A stretch of 5,965 nucleotides of DNA, taken from the NCBI GenBank assembly GCA_012841845.1, contig DUTZ01000153.1, positions 1 through 5,965 of the forward strand. Direction: 5' to 3'. Each line of letters opens with the position of its first letter. Position 1 is the stretch's first letter. The DNA comes from Actinomycetales bacterium (lineage in GTDB: Bacteria; Actinomycetota; Actinomycetes; Mycobacteriales; Mycobacteriaceae). The position numbers were made by a program, and so were the translations under genes. Positions 1 through 5,078 of the stretch are shown here, one piece after another. The notes beneath the pieces were generated by a model. It was given only the letters and a program-made list of their open reading frames with translations, was not told the DNA's origin and made no database searches.

Positions 1-1387
1 CCCCCGCCTCCATCGGGCCGGGGGCGACGACGAGGCGCACCGACACCCACTGCGCCAACACGGCCAGGCCGAGGACCGCGAGCGGAACGAAGTACCGGCC
101 CTGGACACCGTCGATGATGTAGAAGTCGACGGGCGAGAACGACAGGTAGAGCGTCCCGAAGATCATCCCGGTTGTGAGGACCACCACCGCTGCCGTGGCG
201 GCGGTCGGCAGCACGCGGGCGAGGAGACGTTCCGCGCCGAGAACGGCCAGGACCAGGGCCAGGATTGCGAAGATCTGGGTGGCCCCCGGTACCTTGACGT
301 AGGAAAACCCCAGTTCGCCGAAGAACTGGTCGAACCACAGCAGGTCCCGGAAGGCCCACGACTCGACGAACGTGTACAGGAATCCGAGAGGATCGGCGAG
401 GATTCCGCTCATTTGGTCGCCGGGGCGCACGGTCTCGTACTGCTCGGGTGAGCGCATGTAGCCCATTCCCTCGGTGGTCTCGCCGGACACCGACGTCCAC
501 GCCGCGAACCCTCCAAGACCGACGGCGAGCGCTGCGACCGAGGAGATGCGCCACCAGGGGCCGCGACCGGCGAGCGCGGTCACCCCGGCCGGGACGAGGA
601 GCGCCAACAGGGGGAGCAGGACGTAGGTGGGTTTGGACAACGGGAGCGCGACCATCGTCCCGAGCAGGGCCGCCGTCTCCACGGCCCCGAGGGGCCGGCG
701 GAGGAACAGCGACTTGACCAGCAGCGCCGACAGCAGGAGTGCGAGCGCGTTTGTGAGCGTGTCCGCCGTGGTGGTGCCGGCCTGGAAGACCGCGATGGGA
801 AGGAGACCGACGGTCACCACGACCCACGCGAACCGTGTCCCGCGGAGGGCGTGGACGGCGAGCCCACCGACCGCGAGGTACGCGAGCAGCCCGGCGATGC
901 GGGGCGCGTAGACGAGCGCCCGGGTGTCCCCGCCGACGGCCTCGGCGAGGGCCAGGGACGCCGCCTGCGGCAAGTACGGCACGGGGGAGTACGCGGAGGT
1001 GTTGGTGAACCACACGGTGGCCTTCTCGCCCGTGAGCGGAGCGTCCAACAGGCGCGGGTACGCGGTCGGGTTATCGACCTCGGGGGCGGGCTCGGGGAGG
1101 TCCGTCTCGTAGTCCTCGAAGGCGAGGCCCATCACCTGCCACACCTCGAGCGGTACCTCCCCGCCCCACGAGCGCATGCCCTCGACCCGGTCCTCGGGGA
1201 TCTCCTGCGGCAGCCATCCGCCCTGGGAGACCTGGTAGGCGCGACCGTACTGGGTGATCTCGTCGTGGCCCCAGAACGGCGGTGCGGCCCAGGCGAACAC
1301 CGCGCCGAAGAATCCGGCGAGGAGGAGGAAGACGACGACGGGGGCGCCGACCCACCGGCGCGGGCGGGTCGGGGCGGGTGCGGTCAC
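1..1387 (-). CDS. DUF2142 family multipass membrane protein, probable GT-C-like envelope glycan enzyme (3' end cut by window edge)
   Basis: An uninterrupted frame of 462 visible residues starts at GTG 1385-1387 and leaves the window at base 1, so the C-terminus is missing. It looks like the DUF2142 family, integral membrane proteins often found in polysaccharide loci and thought to resemble GT-C glycosyltransferases; no reaction is firmly established. After a short basic N-terminus comes a membrane helix (about 16-35). A loop with PPFWGHDE (36-43) follows, then a long extracytoplasmic-looking segment with NTSAYSPVPYLP (129-140). Several hydrophobic segments follow (about 160-180, 187-202, 210-227, 236-272, 281-298, 370-390, 394-418, 433-454). 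SKPTY (251-255) and GVQGRYFVPL (427-436) match features I associate with the family. The start codon overlaps the upstream gene's TGA as GTGA, implying translational coupling and no promoter of its own. The family call is fairly secure; substrate is unknown. Confidence 0.8.
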   Translation of the reverse strand, partial: MTAPAPTRPRRWVGAPVVVFLLLAGFFGAVFAWAAPPFWGHDEITQYGRAYQVSQGGWLPQEIPEDRVEGMRSWGGEVPLEVWQVMGLAFEDYETDLPEPAPEVDNPTAYPRLLDAPLTGEKATVWFTNTSAYSPVPYLPQAASLALAEAVGGDTRALVYAPRIAGLLAYLAVGGLAVHALRGTRFAWVVVTVGLLPIAVFQAGTTTADTLTNALALLLSALLVKSLFLRRPLGAVETAALLGTMVALPLSKPTYVLLPLLALLVPAGVTALAGRGPWWRISSVAALAVGLGGFAAWTSVSGETTEGMGYMRSPEQYETVRPGDQMSGILADPLGFLYTFVESWAFRDLLWFDQFFGELGFSYVKVPGATQIFAILALVLAVLGAERLLARVLPTAATAAVVVLTTGMIFGTLYLSFSPVDFYIIDGVQGRYFVPLAVLGLAVLAQWVSVRLVVAPGPMEAG

Positions 1388-2418
1388 GCGTTCCCCCCGG
1401 CGGGCTGACCCTCCACGGGACGGAACGGGAGGGCGGGCATCGCCAGGTAGCGCAGGCGGGCGAGTTCGCGTCGCGATCGGCGGATCCCGTCGAGGATGAC
1501 GCCCGCCACGAACAGCAGCGTGGCCAGCAGGACCAGCGTGAACACCAGGAACAGGGTGGGGAAGCGCGGGACGAGCCCCGTGTCCGCGAACGTCAACAGG
1601 ATGGGCACCAGCAGAACCGCGGACGCGGCGAGCAGGAGCGAGGAGAGGACCCCGAAGAACGCCACGGGGCGTTCGTGTCGGGTCAGGGTCAGCAGCAGTC
1701 CTAGGATCTTGGAGCCGTCACGGTAGGTGCGGAGCTTGGACTCGCTGCCCTCCGGGCGGTCCTTGAAGCCGACGGGCACCTCGACCTGGGGGATCCGGAG
1801 GTGGACGGCGTGCACCGTCAACTCCGTCTCGATCTCGAACTCGCGGGAGTCGGCGGGGAAGCTCTTGACGAAGCGGCGGGAGAAGACGCGGAAACCGGAA
1901 AGCATGTCGGTGACCGTCTCGCCGAAGACCCGGGAGGTGAGCCCGTTGAAGGCGCGGTTGCCGGCGGCGTGGCCAGCCCGGTAGGCGGAACCGCCGTCGC
2001 CCGCCTCTCTGCGCACCCCGAGAACGTGGTCGTAGGGGCCGGAGAGCAGGGTCTCGACGAGGTGCCCGGTGGCGGTGGAGTCGTAGGTGTCGTCGCCGTC
2101 GACCAGCACGTAGACGTCGGCCTCGAGGTCGGCGAACGCCCGGCGCACCACGTTGCCCTTGCCCTTGCGCTCCTCGGCCCGGACCTCGGCGCCAGCATGG
2201 CGGGCGATCTCCGCGGTCCGGTCCGTGCTGCGGTTGTCGTACACCACGATCCGCATCCCGGGGACCGCCGCCCGGAGGTCACGGATGACGGTTGCGATCG
2301 CCGCCTCCTCGTTATGGCAGGGGACGATCGCGACGATGTCCAGTCCTGGGAAGCGCGAGACGGGCAAGGCCAGCGGGGCCGTCGGAGACGGGGATGGCGG
2401 GTCGTGATGATCGTGCAC
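1384..2418 (-). CDS. Family 2 glycosyltransferase, polyprenyl-phosphate sugar synthase-like (DPM1/GtrB type) with two C-terminal membrane helices
   Basis: The 344-residue product has a GT-A domain opening with DIVAIVPCHNEE (about 27-38). It continues with DNRSTDRT (61-68), GKGN (86-89) and the metal-binding DGDDTYD (107-113). The block DMLSGFRVFSRR (171-182) and FEIETELTVHA (194-204) follow, a signature of dolichyl- or polyprenyl-phosphate sugar synthases. KDRPEGSESKL (219-229) comes next, and two hydrophobic segments (about 251-276 and 284-310) anchor the protein in the membrane. It likely transfers a sugar from a nucleotide donor to polyprenyl phosphate on the cytoplasmic face; the sugar cannot be read from sequence. 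I chose GTG 2418 because AGGA lies 10 bases upstream. GTG 2457, 13 codons earlier, is also open, but its only purine-rich stretch is too close. The DUF2142 gene follows with a 4-base overlap, and gtrA is divergent, echoing the common GtrB/GtrA pairing. Confidence 0.9.
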   Translation of the reverse strand: MHDHHDPPSPSPTAPLALPVSRFPGLDIVAIVPCHNEEAAIATVIRDLRAAVPGMRIVVYDNRSTDRTAEIARHAGAEVRAEERKGKGNVVRRAFADLEADVYVLVDGDDTYDSTATGHLVETLLSGPYDHVLGVRREAGDGGSAYRAGHAAGNRAFNGLTSRVFGETVTDMLSGFRVFSRRFVKSFPADSREFEIETELTVHAVHLRIPQVEVPVGFKDRPEGSESKLRTYRDGSKILGLLLTLTRHERPVAFFGVLSSLLLAASAVLLVPILLTFADTGLVPRFPTLFLVFTLVLLATLLFVAGVILDGIRRSRRELARLRYLAMPALPFRPVEGQPAGGNA

Positions 2419-2428
2419 TGGCGGCGGT

Positions 2429-2432
2429 TCCT
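2429..2432 (-). promoter_or_regulatory. Ribosome binding site deciding the glycosyltransferase start
   Basis: AGGA on the minus strand lies 10 bases before GTG 2418. It favours this start over GTG 2457, which has only AGGG two bases away. The extra 13 residues of the longer form lie before the conserved domain, so no function hangs on the choice. Confidence 0.45.
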
Positions 2433-2481
2433 GTCCGAGGTGTGTCGGGGCACGCACCGCCCTGCGGTGCTGTACCGGCCG

Positions 2482-2487
2482 AGCTTA
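2482..2487 (-). promoter_or_regulatory. Putative -10 hexamer for the leftward glycosyltransferase-DUF2142 unit
   Basis: The minus strand reads TAAGCT, fitting the actinobacterial TANNNT -10 pattern. It would start transcription near 2473-2476, leaving about 55-60 bases of leader before GTG 2418. No good -35 (TTGACA-like) is visible, which is common in this group. Six-base matches are weak evidence; the position in the only non-coding gap between divergent genes adds support. Confidence 0.4.
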
Positions 2488-2492
2488 GCGGC

Positions 2493-2498
2493 TACCCT
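2493..2498 (+). promoter_or_regulatory. Putative -10 hexamer of gtrA giving a leaderless transcript
   Basis: TACCCT fits TANNNT and ends 7 bases before the GTG of gtrA at 2506. Transcription would then begin on or next to the start codon. No Shine-Dalgarno-like purine run precedes this GTG, which agrees with leaderless translation, common in Mycobacteriales. No convincing -35 is seen about 17 bases upstream. Confidence 0.5.
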
Positions 2499-2505
2499 GT
2501 GCCGG

Positions 2506-2997
2506 GTGGAACGGGCACGCGGGCTCGAGAGTGGCCGGACGGGGCGGAACGTCGCGGCCTTCCTCGTCGTGGGCCTCGTCGGCTTCGCGGTGGATGCGGC
2601 CACCTACAACTTGCTCGTGTTCTTCGAGTGGCACGGCTGGTCCTGGCGGACCCTCGACGGGCACGGGATCCTGTTCTCGCACCCGTTGACCGCCAAGATC
2701 ATTGCGATCGCCGTGGCCACCGCCGTGACCTACGTGGGCAACCGGTACTGGGTGTTCACGGGACGGCGCGACGACGGCCATGCGCGCCACCTGGTGCTCT
2801 ACACCGTGGTCAACGTCGCGGCGATCGGCCTTCAACTCGCGTGCCTCGGATTCTCCCGGTATGTCCTCGGCCTGGACAGCCCGCTGGCCGACAACGTGTC
2901 GGGCACGCTGATCGGGCAGATCGTGGCGGTGGTGTTCCGCTACTGGGCCTACGACACCCTGGTGTTCCGACGTCATCCGTCGGAGCGGGGCGACTAG
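2506..2997 (+). CDS. GtrA family small membrane protein
   Basis: The 163-residue product has a basic N-terminus and four predicted membrane helices (about 15-38, 62-83, 97-117, 131-148), the standard GtrA layout. Family-typical aromatic motifs follow helix 2 (NRYWVF, 79-84) and helix 4 (FRYWAYDTLVF, 144-154). GtrA proteins are linked to moving polyprenyl-phosphate sugars across the membrane. The mycobacterial member Rv3789 has been tied to arabinan assembly, first as a decaprenylphosphoryl-arabinose flippase and later as a partner of AftA. GTG 2506 is the only start that keeps the basic segment and full first helix; the next in-frame GTG cuts into helix 1. The frame is open far upstream, but only as a shadow of the divergent glycosyltransferase. 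glfT2 follows after 77 bases on the same strand and may be co-transcribed. Family is sure; cargo is not. Confidence 0.9.
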   Translation: MERARGLESGRTGRNVAAFLVVGLVGFAVDAATYNLLVFFEWHGWSWRTLDGHGILFSHPLTAKIIAIAVATAVTYVGNRYWVFTGRRDDGHARHLVLYTVVNVAAIGLQLACLGFSRYVLGLDSPLADNVSGTLIGQIVAVVFRYWAYDTLVFRRHPSERGD

Positions 2998-3010
2998 CCT
3001 GGACGGCGCC

Positions 3011-3032
3011 GACGGGCCCTGACCGGCCCGTC
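3011..3032 (+). repeat. Perfect 8-bp GC-rich hairpin between gtrA and glfT2
   Basis: GACGGGCC (3011-3018) and GGCCCGTC (3025-3032) are exact inverted repeats around a 6-base loop. GGACGG at 3001-3006 could instead pair with CCGTCC at 3028-3033, so two alternative folds compete. No T-run follows, so it is not a standard intrinsic terminator. It could be a tailless terminator, a partial attenuator or an RNA stability element between the two cistrons. Confidence 0.5.
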
Positions 3033-3057
3033 CACCGAGGAACCCCGCGCCGACGCC

Positions 3058-3062
3058 AGGAG
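3058..3062 (+). promoter_or_regulatory. Ribosome binding site of glfT2
   Basis: AGGAG is followed by a 12-base spacer to ATG 3075, slightly longer than usual. It is the only good Shine-Dalgarno match in the gap and supports ATG 3075 as the start. A GTG at 3062 overlaps it but is out of frame. Confidence 0.55.
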
Positions 3063-3074
3063 TGCACCCGCCAC

Positions 3075-4946
3075 ATGGACGCCACCACCGTGACCGCAGC
3101 CGCCGACCCCGCCGGCGGCGAGGCCGTCGAGCGGGACCTGCTGCTGCAGCGCACCCTGTTCTCGGGGCCACGCAAGTGGGTGAACGACGACCTGTACGCG
3201 CGGATCCTGCGCGGCGTGGTGCGCCGCACCCGCTCCGAGCTCCACCTCGAGGCCGGCGCGGTGGCCGACACCAACACCTACTTCGGTCGCTTCGAGGCCT
3301 CGTACTGGCAGCGCTGGACCGCGGTCACCGAGCTCACGATCCGCGTGACCCTGGAGTCCGAGGGTCAGGTGGACGTCCTGGTCCGCGCCTCCGACATCGG
3401 CTCGCACGTGCGGACCGTGGACGTGGTCCACCACCACGGCGAGGGCATGGCCGTCCTCCACGTGCCGGTGGACACCTACACCGACGGCGGCGCGCTGTGG
3501 CTCGAGTTCCACGCCGTGGACGCCCCGGCCACCGTGTCGGAGGTGGAATGGGGAACCACGACGACGAGGCCGGTCCGTCGCGCCGCCGTGGCCATCTGCA
3601 CGTTCAACCGGGCCGACGACTGCGCGGCCACCGTCGACTCGCTGGCCTCCGACCCGCTGGTCGCGGACCTCATCGACGACCTCTACGTGACCGACCAGGG
3701 CACCGACCTCGTCGAGACCCGCGAGCAGTTCGCGCACGCCGCCGAGGAGTTCGGTGACCGGCTGCACTATCTGCGCCAGCCCAATCTCGGCGGCGCCGGC
3801 GGGTTCAGCCGCGGCCTGTACGAGGCCACGGCGCCGGAGGCCCCCGGGCCGGTGGACGTGCTGCTCATGGACGACGACGTCCGCGTGGAGCCCGAGACCG
3901 TGCTGCGCCTGTTCGCCTTTGCCGCCGTCACCCGGGAGCCGATGCTCGTGGGCGCGCAGATGCTGTACCTGTTCAACCCGGACTACCTGCTCGTGTCCGG
4001 CGAGCGGACCGACCTCGCGCGGCTCAAGGGCGGGCTCGACTCCGACGAACTGGCCCTGCGCGACCAGTCGGTGGTGGAGGAGAAGCAGGAGCGGCGGATC
4101 GACGCCGAGTACAACGCCTGGTGGTCCTGCGTGATCCCCGGCGAGGCGGTGGAGCGGGTCGGTCTGCCCATGCCGTTCTTCTTCCAGTGGGACGACATCG
4201 AGTACGGCCTGCGCTGCCGCCAGGCCGGGATGCCCACGTGCACCCTGCACGGGGCCGCGGTGTGGCACGCCGACTTCTACTGGAAGGACGGCGACGACTT
4301 CGGCCAGTTCTTCTCCCACCGCAATGCCCTGACCACCGCCGCGATCCGGCAGGGGATCGCGCCGCGCGACATGGCCGCCGTCCTCGGGCGCAGCGTCCTG
4401 CGCGCGATCGCGGCCATGCAGTACGGCCTCGCCGCCACCCGGATGCGTGGCATCGAGGCGTTCCTCGACGGGCCCGACGGGCCGAACGGCGTCGCCGACG
4501 GCGGGCAGGCGGCACTCGCGGCGATCCGCGAGGAACGGTCGGCCTACCCGGAGACCGTCAAGCTTCCTGTGGACGCGCTGCCCGCCGGCATCGGCGTGGA
4601 GCGCAAGGTGGGCATCCCCCGGGAGAACCGCGAGGACCAGGTGTTGGCCAAGCGTCTGCTCGTCCAGAAGCTCGGGCGGCAGCGGCGCGGCGTGGTCGCG
4701 ATCCCGTACGAGGACTCGGCCTGGTGGCACGTCTCGCTGTTCGACGAGGCCTACGTCACCGACGCCTCGCAGACCGGCGTGCACCACCGCAAGGTCGATC
4801 CCGCCCGGGCGACCGAGCTCAAGAAGCGGCTGGCAGCGTTGCTCGCGCGGTTCGTCCGCGAGACGCCCGCCGTGCAGGAGCGGTGGCGGGCCGCGCAGCC
4901 GGAGCTGACCTCGCGGGAGAACTGGGCGCGGCTCTACGGGATCTGA
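3075..4946 (+). CDS. glfT2: Galactofuranosyltransferase GlfT2 (galactan polymerase of arabinogalactan)
   Basis: The 623-residue product is close to the 637 residues of M. tuberculosis GlfT2 (Rv3808c). GlfT2 adds galactofuranose from UDP-Galf with alternating beta-1,5 and beta-1,6 links onto the lipid-linked galactan primer, at the cytoplasmic face of the membrane. Residues about 20-165 fit the N-terminal beta-rich domain (LFSGPRKWVNDDLY, 28-41). The GT-A domain begins around 168 with AVAICTFNR (171-179). It carries NLGGAGGFSRG (237-247), the metal-binding DDD (266-268), AWWSC (348-352), QWDDIEY (371-377) with the presumed catalytic aspartate, and AVWH (395-398) with the metal-ligand histidine. 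The C-terminal part (about 430-623) fits the helical region that packs the tetramer and binds membrane. No signal peptide is seen. The frame is open upstream through gtrA, but AGGAG before ATG 3075 and family length fix the start. Confidence 0.95.
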   Translation: MDATTVTAAADPAGGEAVERDLLLQRTLFSGPRKWVNDDLYARILRGVVRRTRSELHLEAGAVADTNTYFGRFEASYWQRWTAVTELTIRVTLESEGQVDVLVRASDIGSHVRTVDVVHHHGEGMAVLHVPVDTYTDGGALWLEFHAVDAPATVSEVEWGTTTTRPVRRAAVAICTFNRADDCAATVDSLASDPLVADLIDDLYVTDQGTDLVETREQFAHAAEEFGDRLHYLRQPNLGGAGGFSRGLYEATAPEAPGPVDVLLMDDDVRVEPETVLRLFAFAAVTREPMLVGAQMLYLFNPDYLLVSGERTDLARLKGGLDSDELALRDQSVVEEKQERRIDAEYNAWWSCVIPGEAVERVGLPMPFFFQWDDIEYGLRCRQAGMPTCTLHGAAVWHADFYWKDGDDFGQFFSHRNALTTAAIRQGIAPRDMAAVLGRSVLRAIAAMQYGLAATRMRGIEAFLDGPDGPNGVADGGQAALAAIREERSAYPETVKLPVDALPAGIGVERKVGIPRENREDQVLAKRLLVQKLGRQRRGVVAIPYEDSAWWHVSLFDEAYVTDASQTGVHHRKVDPARATELKKRLAALLARFVRETPAVQERWRAAQPELTSRENWARLYGI

Positions 4947-4959
4947 CCGCGCGCCGCTC

Positions 4960-4991
4960 CGTGGACTGATCGGGGCCGCCCCACGCGTTTT
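4960..4991 (+). terminator. Possible weak terminator after glfT2
   Basis: CGTGG (4960-4964) can pair with CCACG (4981-4985), or GGGG (4972-4975) with CCCC (4979-4982). A TTTT run follows at 4988-4991. The stems are short and mutually exclusive, so this is only suggestive. Position 14 bases after the glfT2 stop fits. Confidence 0.25.
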
Positions 4992-5017
4992 CCACAGCCC
5001 CCGGGCGCATCCACAGG
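4988..5017 (+). repeat. Pair of TCCACAG direct repeats, DnaA-box-like
   Basis: TCCACAG occurs at 4991-4997 and 5011-5017, exactly 20 bases apart, about two helical turns. The wider 9-mers TTTTCCACA (4988-4996) and GCATCCACA (5007-5015) match the DnaA box TTATCCACA at 8 and 7 of 9 positions. They may instead be operator half-sites for the next gene. No origin genes lie nearby. Confidence 0.4.
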
Positions 5018-5021
5018 CGGT

Positions 5022-5039
5022 CCCGGATCCGGGCCCGGA
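5022..5039 (+). repeat. Two overlapping perfect 12-bp palindromes
   Basis: CCCGGATCCGGG (5022-5033) and TCCGGGCCCGGA (5028-5039) are each identical to their reverse complement and share six bases. They lie directly after the TCCACAG repeats and about 40-57 bases before ATG 5079. Symmetric sites here could be an operator or a small folded RNA element; in such GC-rich DNA some chance palindromes are expected. Confidence 0.4.
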
Positions 5040-5066
5040 CCCGGGGGAGCGGCGACCCGCGTGCCG

Positions 5067-5072
5067 CAGAGT
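5067..5072 (+). promoter_or_regulatory. Weak -10-like hexamer before the AbiEi/DUF559-like gene
   Basis: CAGAGT keeps the A at position 2 and T at position 6 of TANNNT and ends 6 bases before ATG 5079. This would give a leaderless or nearly leaderless message, like gtrA in this window. The first base is wrong and no TANNNT is present in the gap, so support is slight. Confidence 0.25.
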
Positions 5073-5078
5073 GTGGGC

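Larger units (their letters stand above)
4947..5078. other. Intergenic region between glfT2 and the AbiEi/DUF559-like gene
   Basis: These 132 bases hold no gene on either strand that I can support. They contain a possible weak terminator, two TCCACAG repeats, overlapping GC palindromes and a weak -10-like hexamer just before the next gene. The only T-run is at 4988-4991. Confidence 0.6.

Noticed and set aside
1801..2505. Plus-strand upstream extension of the gtrA frame
   Set aside because: It lies opposite the conserved glycosyltransferase; GtrA similarity starts after 2506.
2292..3074. Long plus-strand extension of the glfT2 frame (884 codons in all)
   Set aside because: It crosses gtrA and the divergent promoter in another frame, lacks family similarity, and the GlfT2 domain with a ribosome binding site begins at 3075.
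2485..3171. 228-codon minus-strand frame opposite gtrA
   Set aside because: Composition is low-complexity Arg/Ala/Gly/Val and it spans the divergent promoter; gtrA explains the region.
2994..4787. 597-codon minus-strand frame opposite glfT2
   Set aside because: It is rich in valine, glycine, histidine and arginine without domains, as expected for the complement of GC-rich coding DNA; glfT2 on the other strand is unmistakable.
4988..5017. Replication origin
   Set aside because: Two imperfect DnaA-like boxes without an AT-rich stretch or dnaA/dnaN nearby are not enough.
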